Below, one piece after another: positions 1 through 11,481 of a stretch of DNA of 64,000 nt (its first letter is position 1; every line of letters begins with the position of its first letter). The notes beneath the pieces are model-generated. The model did not search any database, was not told the origin of the DNA, and saw only the letters and a program-made list of their open reading frames with translations. The stretch is from Hypoxylon rubiginosum. Lineage: Eukaryota > Ascomycota > Sordariomycetes > Xylariales > Hypoxylaceae. The stretch lies in the NCBI GenBank assembly GCA_902806565.1, contig CADCXA010000049.1:310001-374000 (forward strand), in the 5' to 3' direction. The position numbers were made by a program, and so were the translations under genes.

Positions 1-634
1 TCAGTAAATCATTAGCAACAACATATACGACAAGTCTTCAGTCTACCTTTCATTCTTAAATAAACGAAGGGATATCTTCTTACTCGATGACGGTTTGGTT
101 GTCCTTCACCATCTTGGCCGTACTAAACCAAATATTTGAATCTCGAAATGACGGATTTTATAAGCATAACGAAGGATAGTCTCGAAGAGCATTCAGTTTG
201 TTAGCTGTACTATATACGACTCTGAGACTGTTGCGTAATGTAAAGCGTATCGAAGACGTCATGACTGCTCGTTCACCCGTCGCAAAACAAATGCTTTTCT
301 GAAATCGAAATTAGGTCGAGCTTGAAGGGAAAAGAAATAATGAGATATGTTACGCGACATTTTTACAATCAGATTCTGTAACAGAATATGTCATTTACAC
401 GATATGGAGGTAATTGTTTTAAAATTAATGTTCTATTTTGTGAAGAAGAAGTTATAATGCAGCTATTGTACGTAGAGTTAGAGTCTAGGTCATGTAAGGG
501 ATGTCATGTCATAGTATCAATAAACCCCCTATTCCGCTTCTCGACTTCCCTGGCCATTTCTGACGTTGACTAGTAAAAATAGGTCAGAATGAACCACACA
601 GCAATACGTAGATAGTAACAATGAGTACATAGCA
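1..634. other. gene-free left edge, downstream of spo22
   Basis: No coding region can be supported here. The only open frames are short and unlike any family I recognise. The segment is moderately AT-rich and lies 3' of spo22 (minus strand), so it probably holds that gene's terminator and untranslated region, but no clear signal can be named. Confidence 0.5.
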
Positions 635-3600
635 TCAAGAATCCCACTTGAGGCTAATCTGCCTCTTCTGGAGTTCTTGCTCCAAGTCGCCGCCGTCCTC
701 GTGATAGTGTGCCAACGTAAGTGCGTGAGCAATCCACTTTTTGCTGAGGTCGTCTTCCTTGACCCCGAAGAGGTCAACGCCGTGGTTGAATGCTGTTGTT
801 GTAAACCATTCGACTTCTACAGCCGGAAGTGGTTTTGGGCTCTGCATGATTCAATTGTCAGTACTATTTCCGTCCTTTTTGAAGGGTGGATAAACTTACG
901 CCTGCACACTGTTTCACCAGCCTACAAATATCATCCATGACTTTCAAAGGAAACTCGGGTTCCGAAGAAAGCGTAGCCTTGAGGAGACAACGTAGATACT
1001 TCGCAAGCTTCTCGTTGTCAAATCGTTCCAGCAAGAATATGTGGTTGATAATCTTGCGGAGTGTGCTATATAAGACTGAATTGGTTAGCAACTATAAACG
1101 CTTTTGTTGGCAATAAGAATCGTACTTTGTCCAGGTATCGACTGGGCCCGGAGAATGCAGTCGGCCATTGCCTGAAATGTCAATAGATCGCGACAAGATT
1201 TGGCTTTCAATAAGATCCCTGACAAGTCATCCTACGACTTGAGACAGATAGCTCCTTCAAAGTCGAAGACCAGAAGGGTTGAAAGCTTCGCTTGAAGATC
1301 ATTCTTAGATACTTCGTCCAGGGTATCTGTTCGCGCCTCTAGTCCTACGTCAAAAGCCTTGACATGTTTGCGCATTATCAGATAGTCTTGAAGTTGTGTT
1401 TCGATGTTGTCTTCTCCCCGTGCCAGGGCAATGCACGCCGTCGCCACCAGGAAGTTACAAAACGTCCCACGCAACGATAGGTCCCCAGCTACTTGGATGG
1501 GGATATCTTGGGGGTACTGAGAAATGATCGAAAGGCAGCACTGGAATATGCGAATAGTCTGCCTCAGGTGCCAGACACGCAAATTCTTTACGGCCAGGTT
1601 GTAGGAGTTCTTGGAGAACCAGTTCAATTCCTCAACGGTGAAGAGCTTATTGCCCTGACCATCCCTTGGGTCTCTCTGTATTGCCGTCACGACTAATCAT
1701 CTTAGTATAACGCTGCTGCATGCGGATACAAGCAACTCACCGCCTTCAAAGACTTGACATATATCATCTATTAGCTCAGCAGCACTCTGACCCTGGTCAT
1801 CTAGAAGCGACGTCTCGAGACGAATGACAATGCGAAGCAGAGCGGGCAAGTGGACGACATCCGGGCAGCTGTACTCGGACTTTTGGATCAAATGCTGCAA
1901 GGCCTGGATCGCACATATTTTATCTTCCGCTTCCTGCGCATCTATGCAGCAGGCATAGATGTATTGCGGGTCCTTCGACGAGACTTCGCTGATTTGTCTT
2001 AGGCAGTCAGAAGCCATCTCTCGATCACCGCTCCTCAGAGCTAGCTTGAATGCGAGGTATAGGGTCATGGGCTCTCGTCTGGCTGATTCGCTCATAGACT
2101 GGAGGATCTCGGCAGCATCATCTAAGTTATTCCTTTGGAGGGCGCATATGAGCAATTTTCTGCTCTTGTTAGCTGACATGGTATATTGCATAAGTGAATG
2201 AAGGCATACCTGGCGATCTTCGCTGCATTGGCTGGACCAGAATGACGAAGGGCTGGATGCATAGCCACGTGGCACCATTTCTCGGCGATATCTAGATCCC
2301 CCTGGTTGAATGAGGCATCGACCCTTTTCCATACAAGCTAAAAATAATTAGCTCACCGTTATAAGAGAGCAATAGACTATCTAGCTAACTGACCGTTTGT
2401 ACGGCAAGGACAGCAGCAGCTGGCAAGGGCTTTTCTAAGTTGGCCTCGACACTGTCAAACATTGTTGCGAGCCCCTGTATTGTCTCATGCGTATCCCGGT
2501 GTGTTGTTGCCATATGAGTGCGGAGCACGACAACGCGTTCAACCCATGCATCGTGCTGAGTGGGCAATATTCTCGATGTTAGAAAAGCGTCGAGAACCGA
2601 GGAGGCGAGACTCGGGCTCTTGTCTTCTAATTTGCGTATATGGTGAATCATGAGGTTGAAACTCGACTCTGAGACATCGAGGCTTCTGACCATCCGCTGA
2701 AGGATGCCGGCGTATGCGTTACTATCAAACACTTCGGCTGGCGAGCTGAGTAGGAGTTCTAGTCGTAATAGAAGAACAACTAGCTTGTCGCCAATCTCAG
2801 ACTCGACGTAACGAACATGGTTCTCGGCCTTCTGAAAGCCGTCTGTCGTATTGACATTCAGATATGCGCGAACGAGAGCTTGGGAAATTGCTAGCCGTAG
2901 CTCGATAGCCTCTCTCGATAGAAGCTCAAGTTCCTGAGCGTCGAGCGATTCGTACGCCCTCTCTAGCCATTTTACTGCTAGGGGGAAATTTTTCTTCACC
3001 GTCAGATCCTTCGCAATCTCGAATAACGAATCGGCCAAATTCTCTGCCGACACGGGGTCCGTGTTGTCTCTACAGTTTTGTATCTTGTCGTATACGTGGT
3101 CGGCAACGTCAAGCCGGTCTTCCTTCCAGGCCTTGTGAGGTTGTTAGTAGCCGAAGGAGGGCTGGTAACAACATGCAACTTGCCAGTGCTATACGAAGTG
3201 TAAGATACTCTGTCTCCAGTCTTTTGGAGGCGCGTAACTCCTCCTGGGACAGTTTCGCTTGCAGATTCTGCAACAGTCCGTTATATTCGGCGGCTTTCTG
3301 CAGGGTCATAAGCGCGAACTTCAGCTCGCCGTCCACTAAATAGGTAATGGTGAGCCTTGCAAATCTTATGCATGCGGTGAGACGAAGGTGCACTATACCA
3401 ATACAAGATCTGCCGGCTTTGATTGCCAATTTTTCCAGGCGGAGGAGATCTCCCGGCGTATTGTGATCACCCCATTGCGCCAGTGCCAGAATTAGAAATG
3501 AAAATACCCGGGCTAGGGTTAGCAACTTTTTCCTCTCCGGCGCAGCCTCGCCGTCATCTTGACGTTTAATTTGGACGCATCGGTTCCAGAGGTCGGTACC

Positions 3601-3865
3601 GATGTTATCCAGCTGCGCGTGACGGTGCGAGCCCGGGGACTTCAAGAAATAGGACTTGACGGCGTTGATCTGATTCTCTAATTCGTCTGTCAGATTCTTT
3701 AGTGATTGCTCGCCATTCTTGCTTGACAACTGCTTTTCAAGCTCGTGGCAAAAGGCTGGGAGAGTCAGTACGCGTTTTTGGAGAGGTACAAAAGCACAGA
3801 CATATGATAGACTTGACGCGCTTGTCTCGAGCAGAGTGGGACGAATCGGCGGATGATGCGTCCAT
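635..3865 (-). CDS. spo22: Spo22/Zip4-type meiotic crossover protein, interrupted by an in-frame TAG
   Basis: Eight exons on the minus strand: 3865-3802, 3755-3184, 3131-2394, 2337-2210, 2159-1741, 1692-1126, 1075-900, 841-635. They total 2871 bases, a 956-residue TPR-like helical protein, the usual size for fungal Spo22/Zip4, a ZMM-group factor that promotes crossovers and synapsis in meiosis. Family stretches are visible: FCHELEKQL near the N-terminus, AWKEDRLDVADHVYDKI after intron 2, EELNWFSKNSYNLAVKN in exon 6 and EWFTTTAFNHGVDLF in the last exon. Introns are 46-58 bases with CTGAC/CTAAC branch points; intron 2 (3132-3183) starts with GC. The frame holds a TAG at 1232-1234 (codon 794) where the family normally has tryptophan; about 160 family-like codons follow. 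The allele may be truncated, or the base may be an assembly error. The first ATG (3865) is preferred because it splices in frame into FCHELE. Confidence 0.85.
1232..1234 (-). other. spo22: premature TAG codon in spo22 exon 6
   Basis: The minus-strand frame reads ...AICLKS-TAG-DDLSGILLKAK... and continues in family-like sequence (FQAMADCILRA) to the next good donor at 1125. A TGG to TAG change would be G to A on the coding strand, i.e. CpA to TpA on the plus strand, the context preferred by RIP. A 64-base intron from GTAGGA to TTTCAG could remove the stop but would put the rest out of the conserved frame. Confidence 0.8.
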
Positions 3866-4710
3866 GGCGCGGCAGACGAGGGGGCCGGGAGGAGCCAGAG
3901 TCGTATTATGGATCGATATATTTGGTACGTCGCAATGGTCGCAATGTGGCTTCGTTTAGATGCAGTCCTAGTCGGTACATATATTACACAGGCATCTATT
4001 GACACCCTGTACCGGGTTATCACGGAAGCTTGTTACCAAGGCCACGTCTAGCTACATAAATAGATAGAATAGATAGTTCGAAGGAAGAAAAGAAAGAAGC
4101 ACTAGGTCCAATATCATGGAACTCTGGAGTCCCAATCGCGTATGGGCAGGCTACCTCCTGGGGGTTAATGTGATGAGGAAGACGACAAGTTAAAAAAAGG
4201 TTGGTAAAGGCAAAAATTCTATTGGTAGATCCTGGTTTCTTGCTTGATCCCTAATTTCTTTACCCGAATCCAAAAAGTCTATACGTGTAGTTAAATGGTT
4301 AATAGTCAGGTACGAACGGGAACGTCAGCGTTGTAATCTGTGTTCCGTCCTGGGAAGGCGTGGGCGTGTCAGGAAAAATCAATGACACCTTCCGAACCTA
4401 GTGGATATCATAACTCCCTCCTTTCTCCTTTCTCCTATCTTCTCCTTATTACCCCCAAAGATGTAACTGTTATACCTGCTAGGTGGCCTTTGGACGTGAC
4501 GTGGCCCCCTGAATCTTTGAATCTCGAGCTCTAGTAAGCCTGAACATGCATCTATCGTATCTTACCCACCAGCGACCAACGTTGAAGGACCACGTTCCTG
4601 CTGTTATAACGTATATTGAGGTGGCGTGAAAGTCGCACGCACTTCGAAACCGGAATAGAAAATGTTGAAAGACGCTGACTACCTTGGTATGCTGTATGAA
4701 TATGCCCAAA
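3866..4710. other. intergenic region between acuM and spo22
   Basis: About 840 bases between the spo22 start and the acuM stop, both on the minus strand. It should contain the spo22 promoter and the acuM 3' end. I see AT-rich stretches and short pyrimidine runs (about 4410-4445) but no supported gene or identifiable binding site. Confidence 0.5.
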
Positions 4711-7064
4711 TTAAGAAGAATGTGAGGGATCATGCGGAAGGAAATTGCCAACGATGAGGCTGGGTCTATGTGTTTAGGAGGCATAGTTAGCATTATCACT
4801 ATATCTAACTTGTCCGTTCGGAACGTCTGCTACTTACATCTTGTGGTCGTCCCTACGTATCATAAATGAAAAGCAACAGTTGATGATGGGGTCGCTCGAT
4901 TGATCATCTGGACACTTGAGAGCACACGCCGTGAGAAGAGTATCGTGTGCCGCATCGAATGCGATGGTTCCGAATTCTTCCCAGTACCGTACGAGCGATT
5001 CTTCTGTCAGGATTTCGTGCAGCGACACCTTGCCCTACACATAGGTTTCGGTTAGTTACATGCCCGATTGGCAGAGCCGTTAGAGGATCCTACATCTCGC
5101 AATGTCTCCACGGGCACGTGGATAAGTTCGGCCATCTCTTTGTTGCCCCTGAAGATCTCTCCCGTTCGTCTCCAGCAGCAAGCGGGAACAGCCATAGCTG
5201 CGAAGACCCGGTCGTACTCGAGGAGGGTTCTCTCGAACCACATCTCTACGTATACTAGTTCGATGTCCGTAAGTCCCTGTACCTTTTCTCGGAACTTGGG
5301 TCGGAAGCGATCCAGCTGTCGCAAGATCTTCTGCTTCGAAGCCGGGGCGATGTGGCCGTCCATGTAGCTCGATAGTCGGGCATACCCCTTAATGTAGTTG
5401 AACGGTTTCAACAAACCTGCATCGTATTTCGCCTTCATGACACGCTGCATACGCGCCTCGGGCGTGTCGTTGCCCGACGGGTCAGCCGCTTGGAGGTAGA
5501 ATTCACGCGTCTTATCTGGCGGGATCATGTTGGTGGTCGCTTGCTCCGCGCTCGGCGGCGGCATGGAGCCTGCCTGCATCGCGCCCGTGGCGAGAAGGCT
5601 ATTGCCGCCCACGTAGCCGGCCATGTCGGGGTGGTTAGGCTGCGACTGATTGTTCCTAAATAGCAGGTTCTGGTCTTCCGGTAGATTTCCAGCCTCATCG
5701 AGGAGGCTAGTGTTCAGAAAATCATTGATCAAGTTGAACTCGTGCGTGACTTCTGGGGCGAGCATGTATTGGGGGTGGTAGTGGTGCATATCGTGAAATT
5801 GATTTTGGGCGGTTAGCCATGCATCAGAGAACCCACCGACTACGAGATTCAGTTCAGCTTTTTTCCTCCAGCCAACGCAACGCTTCATAAGGGTTTTACA
5901 AAACCTACATTGGTTCATATTGCCGTTAGAGGCATTGGCCTGCATACTAGAGACCGAATTTGGTGTCACAAGCTGTAGGGGGTTTGTCTGGCTTAGTGCG
6001 CCTGCACCAGCACCAAAACCCGGCTTGCTTCTCTGCGCGGCTCCAGCTCCAGTCCCAGCTCCAGCTCCAGCTCCAGCTCCAGCGCCGTCGAATGACGGTG
6101 GTGCCATGCCAGCCGCGTTCTGATCTATTGAATTTTGCGATAGCTCGGGCTGGATCTCCGATTCGTCGTGTCCAGCCGCACCGTGGGAGCCTTTGGGCTT
6201 CTTGGAATCCGGGTCCCGGGGTTCGTCATGGCAGAGATGGCCAATATTGCGCTTGATGCATCTCGTACACGGTCTCTCCTGTTCAATAGGGGGTGGTCCC
6301 GCGTCAATCTTGGCTCATGCAAACCGGGGCAATATCCCTCCCCAGCCATCGACGCAAGTAGGAACAGATCTTACATACGAGATCGCAAGTCATATGCTAT
6401 AAGTTCCCGAAAACACCAATATTAGCCAAGTAGTTTGTGAAGCCCAGCGGCAGCCCACAAACGCGCGCACGCGCACGTACACACACATGCGCTCGCACAA
6501 ATACAGAAAAAGGTCTCGGGGCGCCATCGCCCGTGACATCAGCAACCAAGGCAGTCGCAATAAGAAAACTCACACGCCCCCCGTTAAACAAGGGAACAAG
6601 GGGTGAGGAGAGGGCCAGCATTTTTTCCCTATACATGCGTAGATACGCGGACGTGGAACCAATAGATTTTAAGAGGTTGGACAAGCTTTGCTAAATGAGT
6701 ACTTACAGATCGACGGCAGTATACACAAGCTGTAGGAACGCGCGACCAAAATTAGCCCAGCCCATGGTTTTTTTGGTTTTAGATAGATACGATATATGAC
6801 GCCGAGAAGAAAACAAGACGATTTAAGGAGTATATATTTTTTCTTTTCTCTTTTCTCTTTTTCTTATTTTTCTTTTTAGGGGAATAGCAGGAGACTGGCA
6901 GGAGAACGGCACGGCATACCATGGTTTACCTTGCGCCTCTTTTTGGGGCTCTTATTGGTATGATCGGGAGGTGTGGTGGTGGTTGAGGTCGTAGGGGTGT
7001 TGTCCTTGGATCTGGCGTCGATGTCGGGCCTCTTGTCCTTGGCGTGGCTGCCATTGCTTTCCAT
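4711..7064 (-). CDS. acuM: AcuM/Rds2-type Zn2Cys6 transcription factor of gluconeogenesis
   Basis: Seven exons: 7064-6920, 6729-6707, 6396-6379, 6278-5909, 5839-5094, 5034-4838, 4765-4711 (1554 bases, 517 residues). After splicing, a zinc binuclear cluster C50-X2-C-X6-C-X5-C-X2-C-X8-C78 appears, following a basic KKRRKVNH stretch and ending in IKRNIGHLCHDEPR, typical of the AcuM/Rds2 branch rather than AcuK/Ert1. The C-terminal half carries the PAS-like region of this family (REFYLQAADPSG, YDAGLLKPFNYIKGYARL, ACCWRRTGEIFRGNKEMAEL, and a C-terminus FLPHD). The protein is expected to act in the nucleus, activating genes for growth on gluconeogenic carbon with an AcuK partner. Exons 2 and 3 are only 23 and 18 bases. 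The 69-base intron at 5840-5908 is open in frame, so it could be retained; its removal gives NQFGGFSDAW. A Gly-Ala tract is encoded near 6050-6095. The AcuM-versus-AcuK assignment is from memory of the cluster. Confidence 0.85.
6379..6396 (-). other. acuM: 18-base microexon of acuM (zinc cluster)
   Basis: On the minus strand, ACTTATAG precedes CATATGACTTGCGATCTC, which is followed by the donor GTATGT. It encodes HMTCDL, supplying the third cysteine of the zinc cluster, and links in frame to the flanking exons. Without it the cluster would lose a ligand. Confidence 0.8.
6461..6492. repeat. 32-base perfect alternating purine-pyrimidine tract in acuM intron 2
   Basis: From a CGCGCGCACGCGC core through GTACACACACATGCGC every base alternates purine and pyrimidine. 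Such CG/CA tracts can adopt left-handed Z-DNA when supercoiled (established property). It lies inside the 310-base intron between the two zinc-cluster microexons; a function is only inference. Confidence 0.75.
6707..6729 (-). other. acuM: 23-base microexon of acuM (zinc cluster)
   Basis: On the minus strand, CCTACAG precedes the exon and GTAAGT follows it. It encodes ACVYCRRS together with one base from exon 1, supplying cysteines 1 and 2 of the cluster. It lies between a 190-base and a 310-base intron. Confidence 0.8.
6837..6884. repeat. pyrimidine-rich tract in acuM intron 1
   Basis: An almost pure T/C run on the plus strand, broken by single A bases, so a purine-rich (A/G) run in the intron 1 transcript. 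It is low-complexity sequence; no family could be assigned. Confidence 0.6.
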
Positions 7065-8360
7065 GTCTGCGTCCTACTTCAGATACTTTCGGGTCTGGCG
7101 TGTTAGGAGGCTCCCATTGGGCCCTGGGGTTACGCAATGGACATGTAGTTCGTGGACAATCGAGTTAGGTACCAACGGCTTTGTGCAGGACCAAGAGAAT
7201 GATTTGTTCAATGACTTCCCGAAGAGAGGCGGCTCGTCGGCGACGGACGCTTGGAAAGGCGTTTAGAAGACGGGGGAATTTTGGGGGCGTTTCGTGATCG
7301 ACAAAGAAGAAATCTTGCCCGGACCGAAGGGGGCTGTCGGCGTCCACGTGTGATCTAAGACCACCTACCAGGGGGCCTGACTCTTGTCCTATGGGTTTGT
7401 CCTATGAGTTTTGGTTATGTTTTTCCCTCCGTTCCCGTTCTTATCCAGACAAGACAAAGTCTCGGGTTGCGATCGCGGCAGAAGAAAAATATGTTGGGTG
7501 ATTTCGAACGTGGATAAGACGTGAGTGAAGCTTTAGAAAAAAAGATGGAAAAAAGGTATTGGCAATGGCAAAAAAAGGCACACAACAAAGTTTCTACTAA
7601 TAAGAGTCCTCCACCTGGCCCAGCTTTTTCCTTTCACTGACACGCTTCCCTTTCTTCCATTTCTTTTCCCTTTTCGAGCACTGGAAGAGGAAGGAATTAG
7701 AACGACATGAACAACGTCGACTTTGATTCGGGGAATCACGCTCAGGCGCAAGGCCAATGGCGAGGATAAGAGGAGCCTGGGTCCAGCTTAATCCAGTAGG
7801 ATGATGCCATGAGAGCCGAGGGGATAGAATTTTACAGGGGGGCCAGGGGGGTTTTTGCCATGGGGCATGGGGCATGGGGTGCTTTTCGGCATGGTGGGGT
7901 TCTGGGCCTTTAGCTATTTGGTCTTGGGGCATTGGATTCTTGTAAGTTGTTAGTGGTTAGTGGCCACTAACGAACAACCTAGAAGCTTAGCCGGCCGTTA
8001 TTCTTTAAGAGAATGCACCTATACTCCAGGCTACAAGTTGCTATCCAATCGCTACCGATGTACCTACGGGATATCAATCAAAGATTTATATCGTTCATAT
8101 CACATCATATCGAAATTCGCAAGGGTAACCGATCGGTGACGTCGTAATCTTTTTCGAAATGCAAAGCATCCGTAACATTGTAACTTGCGAGTTTGCGACT
8201 GGTGAGTAGCAACTGCGAATGCGACTGCAGTAAGCGTCACTTGACTTGTTAAGCTTTTTTCTCTCCTGTCTGAATTAACCGAACGTCCAAATAACAATCC
8301 AAGAAAAATGTCATACCCAATACCCAATATCCAATATCCAATACCCAAACAGCTAGCTTG

Positions 8361-8396
8361 CCAACCACCAACCACCAACCACCAACCACCAACCAA
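8361..8396. repeat. (CCAACCA)n heptamer microsatellite
   Basis: About five direct copies of CCAACCA, followed by AACCCC-type words; a separate run of CCAATAT/CCAATACC words lies just to the left (about 8315-8350). A simple-sequence repeat within the gene-poor region upstream of acuM. Confidence 0.8.
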
Positions 8397-10037
8397 ACCC
8401 CAAACCCCAATCAACTTCTCGTGACATCGCACATATGCCAAGGACACTTTGGCCTTTGGTACGCTACAATTCACAGAGCCAAGCCCTCATGGCACGCCTT
8501 GGTCAGCTTGGCTCGCATAGATGTTTGTCACGGTTTGGTGGTGGATTAGATGAGCTCGAACTTGCAAGTTCCATTGCCAAGTCTGCTTCCAGAACGCCGG
8601 GTTGCTCAAATCTGCAGAGTATATGCATCCAGCACATCCAAGCACGACCAAGAACGAGTGAATCCCCCCAAAGCCAAGCCCTGGAGAGGCATGATGACAA
8701 GCGCCCCCCCGACGGCTGAGGACCGTTTGCATCTGCTGCTGGGCGGGTTGCGCGGGCATGGGCATGGGCTTGGGCTTAGGCTTGGGGGTCTTGGGGTGTG
8801 GGCGCCGTCGCCTTGCAGGGCAGGGTTCGATCGATTTTTACGAGACTAGTGCGATGTGATAATCGACGACTGGGATGAACCATGCCGATGATCAATCCTT
8901 TCGATCTTACGTACATAAGTACCCAGCTCAACCTTACAGCTCTACTTTACATAGCCGCGCGGACGGTAGTACAAACACCTTGTCGGTCGCTGGTTGAAAT
9001 GAGTCTGAATAAACAGCCGAAATATAGGGGACTATAACGACGTGTTCTCCAATACCACCATAGAGTAGGAAGCTAATACCAAGATAGTAAGTGATCAGGC
9101 ATACCCGTCTCTTAGTGGATTATGTATTTCCGTTCATTAACTACATCTCACCCTCTTATCGTTTCTTATAGCAGTCAACATAGCAACCCTAACGTATCAA
9201 CATCCATCTATGTAAATGATCTGGATAAAACATATCGACGATCGGCATCAAGAAAAAAAAGGGGGAGGTTCGTACACCGCTTTATAAGTACATGTATACA
9301 ATGCATCGTCGGCTGACATCGTTGGATCGTTATTTTTTAAGCTTTTCTCCTGCCGTACCCCTGACGCTACTGTCAAGTTCGTCCTCTCAGGGCTGACCAC
9401 GAGGCTCAGGTTACACGATATAATGACAATACGACGAGCCCATCCTGTTTCCCATCCAGGTACCGACCCGGTGATTGATCCATCCGTCTAATCCCAGGCA
9501 TTTCCTAGGTAGTTCCATGTCGCCATCGTTATCGAATGCCTAGATAGGTAGGTAAAGCAGCATCTATGTATCCAAAGACACGGCACTTACGCGTTCGACG
9601 TGGTCTCCGCCGTCTGAGGAGCCATAGCTGTTTCATCGAAGCCTCATCTATTCATATTACCATACATCAGGTTGTTTACTGTTCGTATTGTTCAAATTAA
9701 GGTCTTGAGTTCCTACCAAGCAACTGTGAACGCTTACAATCTTATTTAGCAATGAGATACAACACACGTAGTTTGCTGCACCTTTGTTGTACTACGCACG
9801 TAACCGACTCTCTGAACCTCAACTTGGGACAATCCATTCCATATTGGTCAAGTACGGTTGATTTGGTCAGACAAGTTGCAACGATATTACACTTTTCAGC
9901 ACTACGCCTTTCATGGCGGAAATATTTACTATGGCAGATACTACCTACTCGAGTGTGACACTGCACCATGACAACCATCTCTTCCACTCATATTGCCATA
10001 TACTTTTCGTCGTATTATGACTCACTAGTCCAACCGT

Positions 10038-10517
10038 TCAGCTCGCAATAAGATACTTAATAAGGGCGAAGTTGGTCTGTTCCTCTGACGGATACAGGAT
10101 CTCGATAAAACCAGGAGCCCAGTTCTCGTGTATCAGCTTAAACCATGGCTCACACTGCATGCGGTCGTCCCAAATCCGATGTACGTCTACCCCTTTTACA
10201 GCATAACCACCGTGGCCGACGCACGACGTGAATCGGGTCGATCCACGAATCCCATGTCGGCGACGTTGGTTCCTTACATAACATATCGTGTGCACATCGA
10301 CCGGCTAGCTGGTATAGACCTGCCGACAAGGGGTGGAGATGCATGCAACCCCTGATGTACTGCATAGTCGGCCTCCAATGGAGTCCGTATCCTCCGCCTT
10401 CTTGAGGCTGGCGAAAAAGAACCATCGACGAACACCCTGATACTGTTTTCGCCCCCATTCGATATAGTTTTCTCCGAGATGGTTCAGCGCTTGGTAGGGA
10501 CTCCTAACCCGAATCAT
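10038..10517 (-). pseudogene. possible decayed coding sequence, unrecognised
   Basis: Three overlapping minus-strand open frames are partly protein-like, notably a final stretch WFKLIHENWAPGFIEILYP followed by SEEQTNFALIKYLIAS and a stop at 10038. No single frame stays open and I could not connect them with convincing splice sites. I do not recognise the family. It may be a gene remnant with frameshifts, a spliced gene whose introns I missed, or chance. Confidence 0.25.
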
Positions 10518-11481
10518 CCGGATCAGTCACCGCCTGTCTATACGCCCACGGAAACTACTTCCTTTGCGTCTTCGCCACCCTATTGAGTAAGCTGGGCAAT
10601 CGTATTACTAAAGCTCCGGCAAGAAAATCTTCAGCTAGCCTGCCGCTACTAGGGCTTACATGATCCCAACGCTATTCCGAACGATCGTGAAACCTACTTC
10701 AATGGAAATGCACCAGAGGTTCATAGCCTCAATTCATCCTAGCTGAGGCCTCGGCAGCCAAAAGCACCTAGCAGGTAAGCTAATAAGAAACGATCACAAT
10801 CAGGGGTTGCTACCCATAAGGCGGAAAGGGGGGTCGTAAGATCCGCGAATATGCTCGCCAAGACGCTTCCGAAGCAGCAGACGGGTCAAGGCTGCGATGA
10901 ATAGGAGTCGACTACATCTGAGGGTAAGTCGGTTCTGTAAAGCTTCTGAGACCGAGCACTTAATGTGCCCCCATGAGCTTTAACGGTCTGTCCAAGCCTC
11001 CAAGCCTCGCATAACTACCCAGTGTCCCACGCGTAGGATACAACCGTGAAATGTTATTGTTGAGCTGCGAGGAAGATGTGATATGCATTATGTGTACCCG
11101 ATTTCTATCTCCGTGGGGTTGTTGAGGGCGCCTACATTCCTATCAGGGGAATGACCTGCGAGGTTGTACATTATCGCCGAGCATGGCGATAAATCAAGAT
11201 GGACCAATATTCGGCTTGAGAGCACTCCCTTTTCACCCATATGGGGACCTGACTTGCATACTCAAACTTATAGCAGCACCAGCTTGACGGACGGGCAATA
11301 TATTGGCTAGATATATCTACAAAATAATTAGGAGTATCGGGTCCCCTTATCTCAAGTCTCAGAGCGGCCCTTTCGTGGAGCAAAACTTTCATCCCATCTT
11401 CACACCACGGCTTGCCTATTTAGACATCTTCAACGATAGGGAATACTATCGATTCTCCCGAATTGAAGAATGCTCGACAGG

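Larger units (their letters stand above)
7065..11481. other. 4.4-kb gene-poor region upstream of acuM
   Basis: No gene model can be supported between the acuM start and the tRNA-Met. The first 1-2 kb probably includes the acuM promoter and leader. Visible items are A/T-rich runs near 7540-7580, a (CCAACCA)n repeat at 8361-8396 preceded by repeated CCAATAT/CCAATACC words at 8315-8350, and G-rich runs near 7840-7890 and 8755-8800. Possible decayed coding sequence at 10038-10517 is listed separately. Open frames elsewhere are short and resemble no family. Confidence 0.5.

Noticed and set aside
1172..1235. 64-base intron that would remove the spo22 TAG
   Set aside because: Donor GTAGGA and acceptor TTTCAG exist, but removal is not a multiple of three and moves the following conserved block out of frame, ending soon in a stop.
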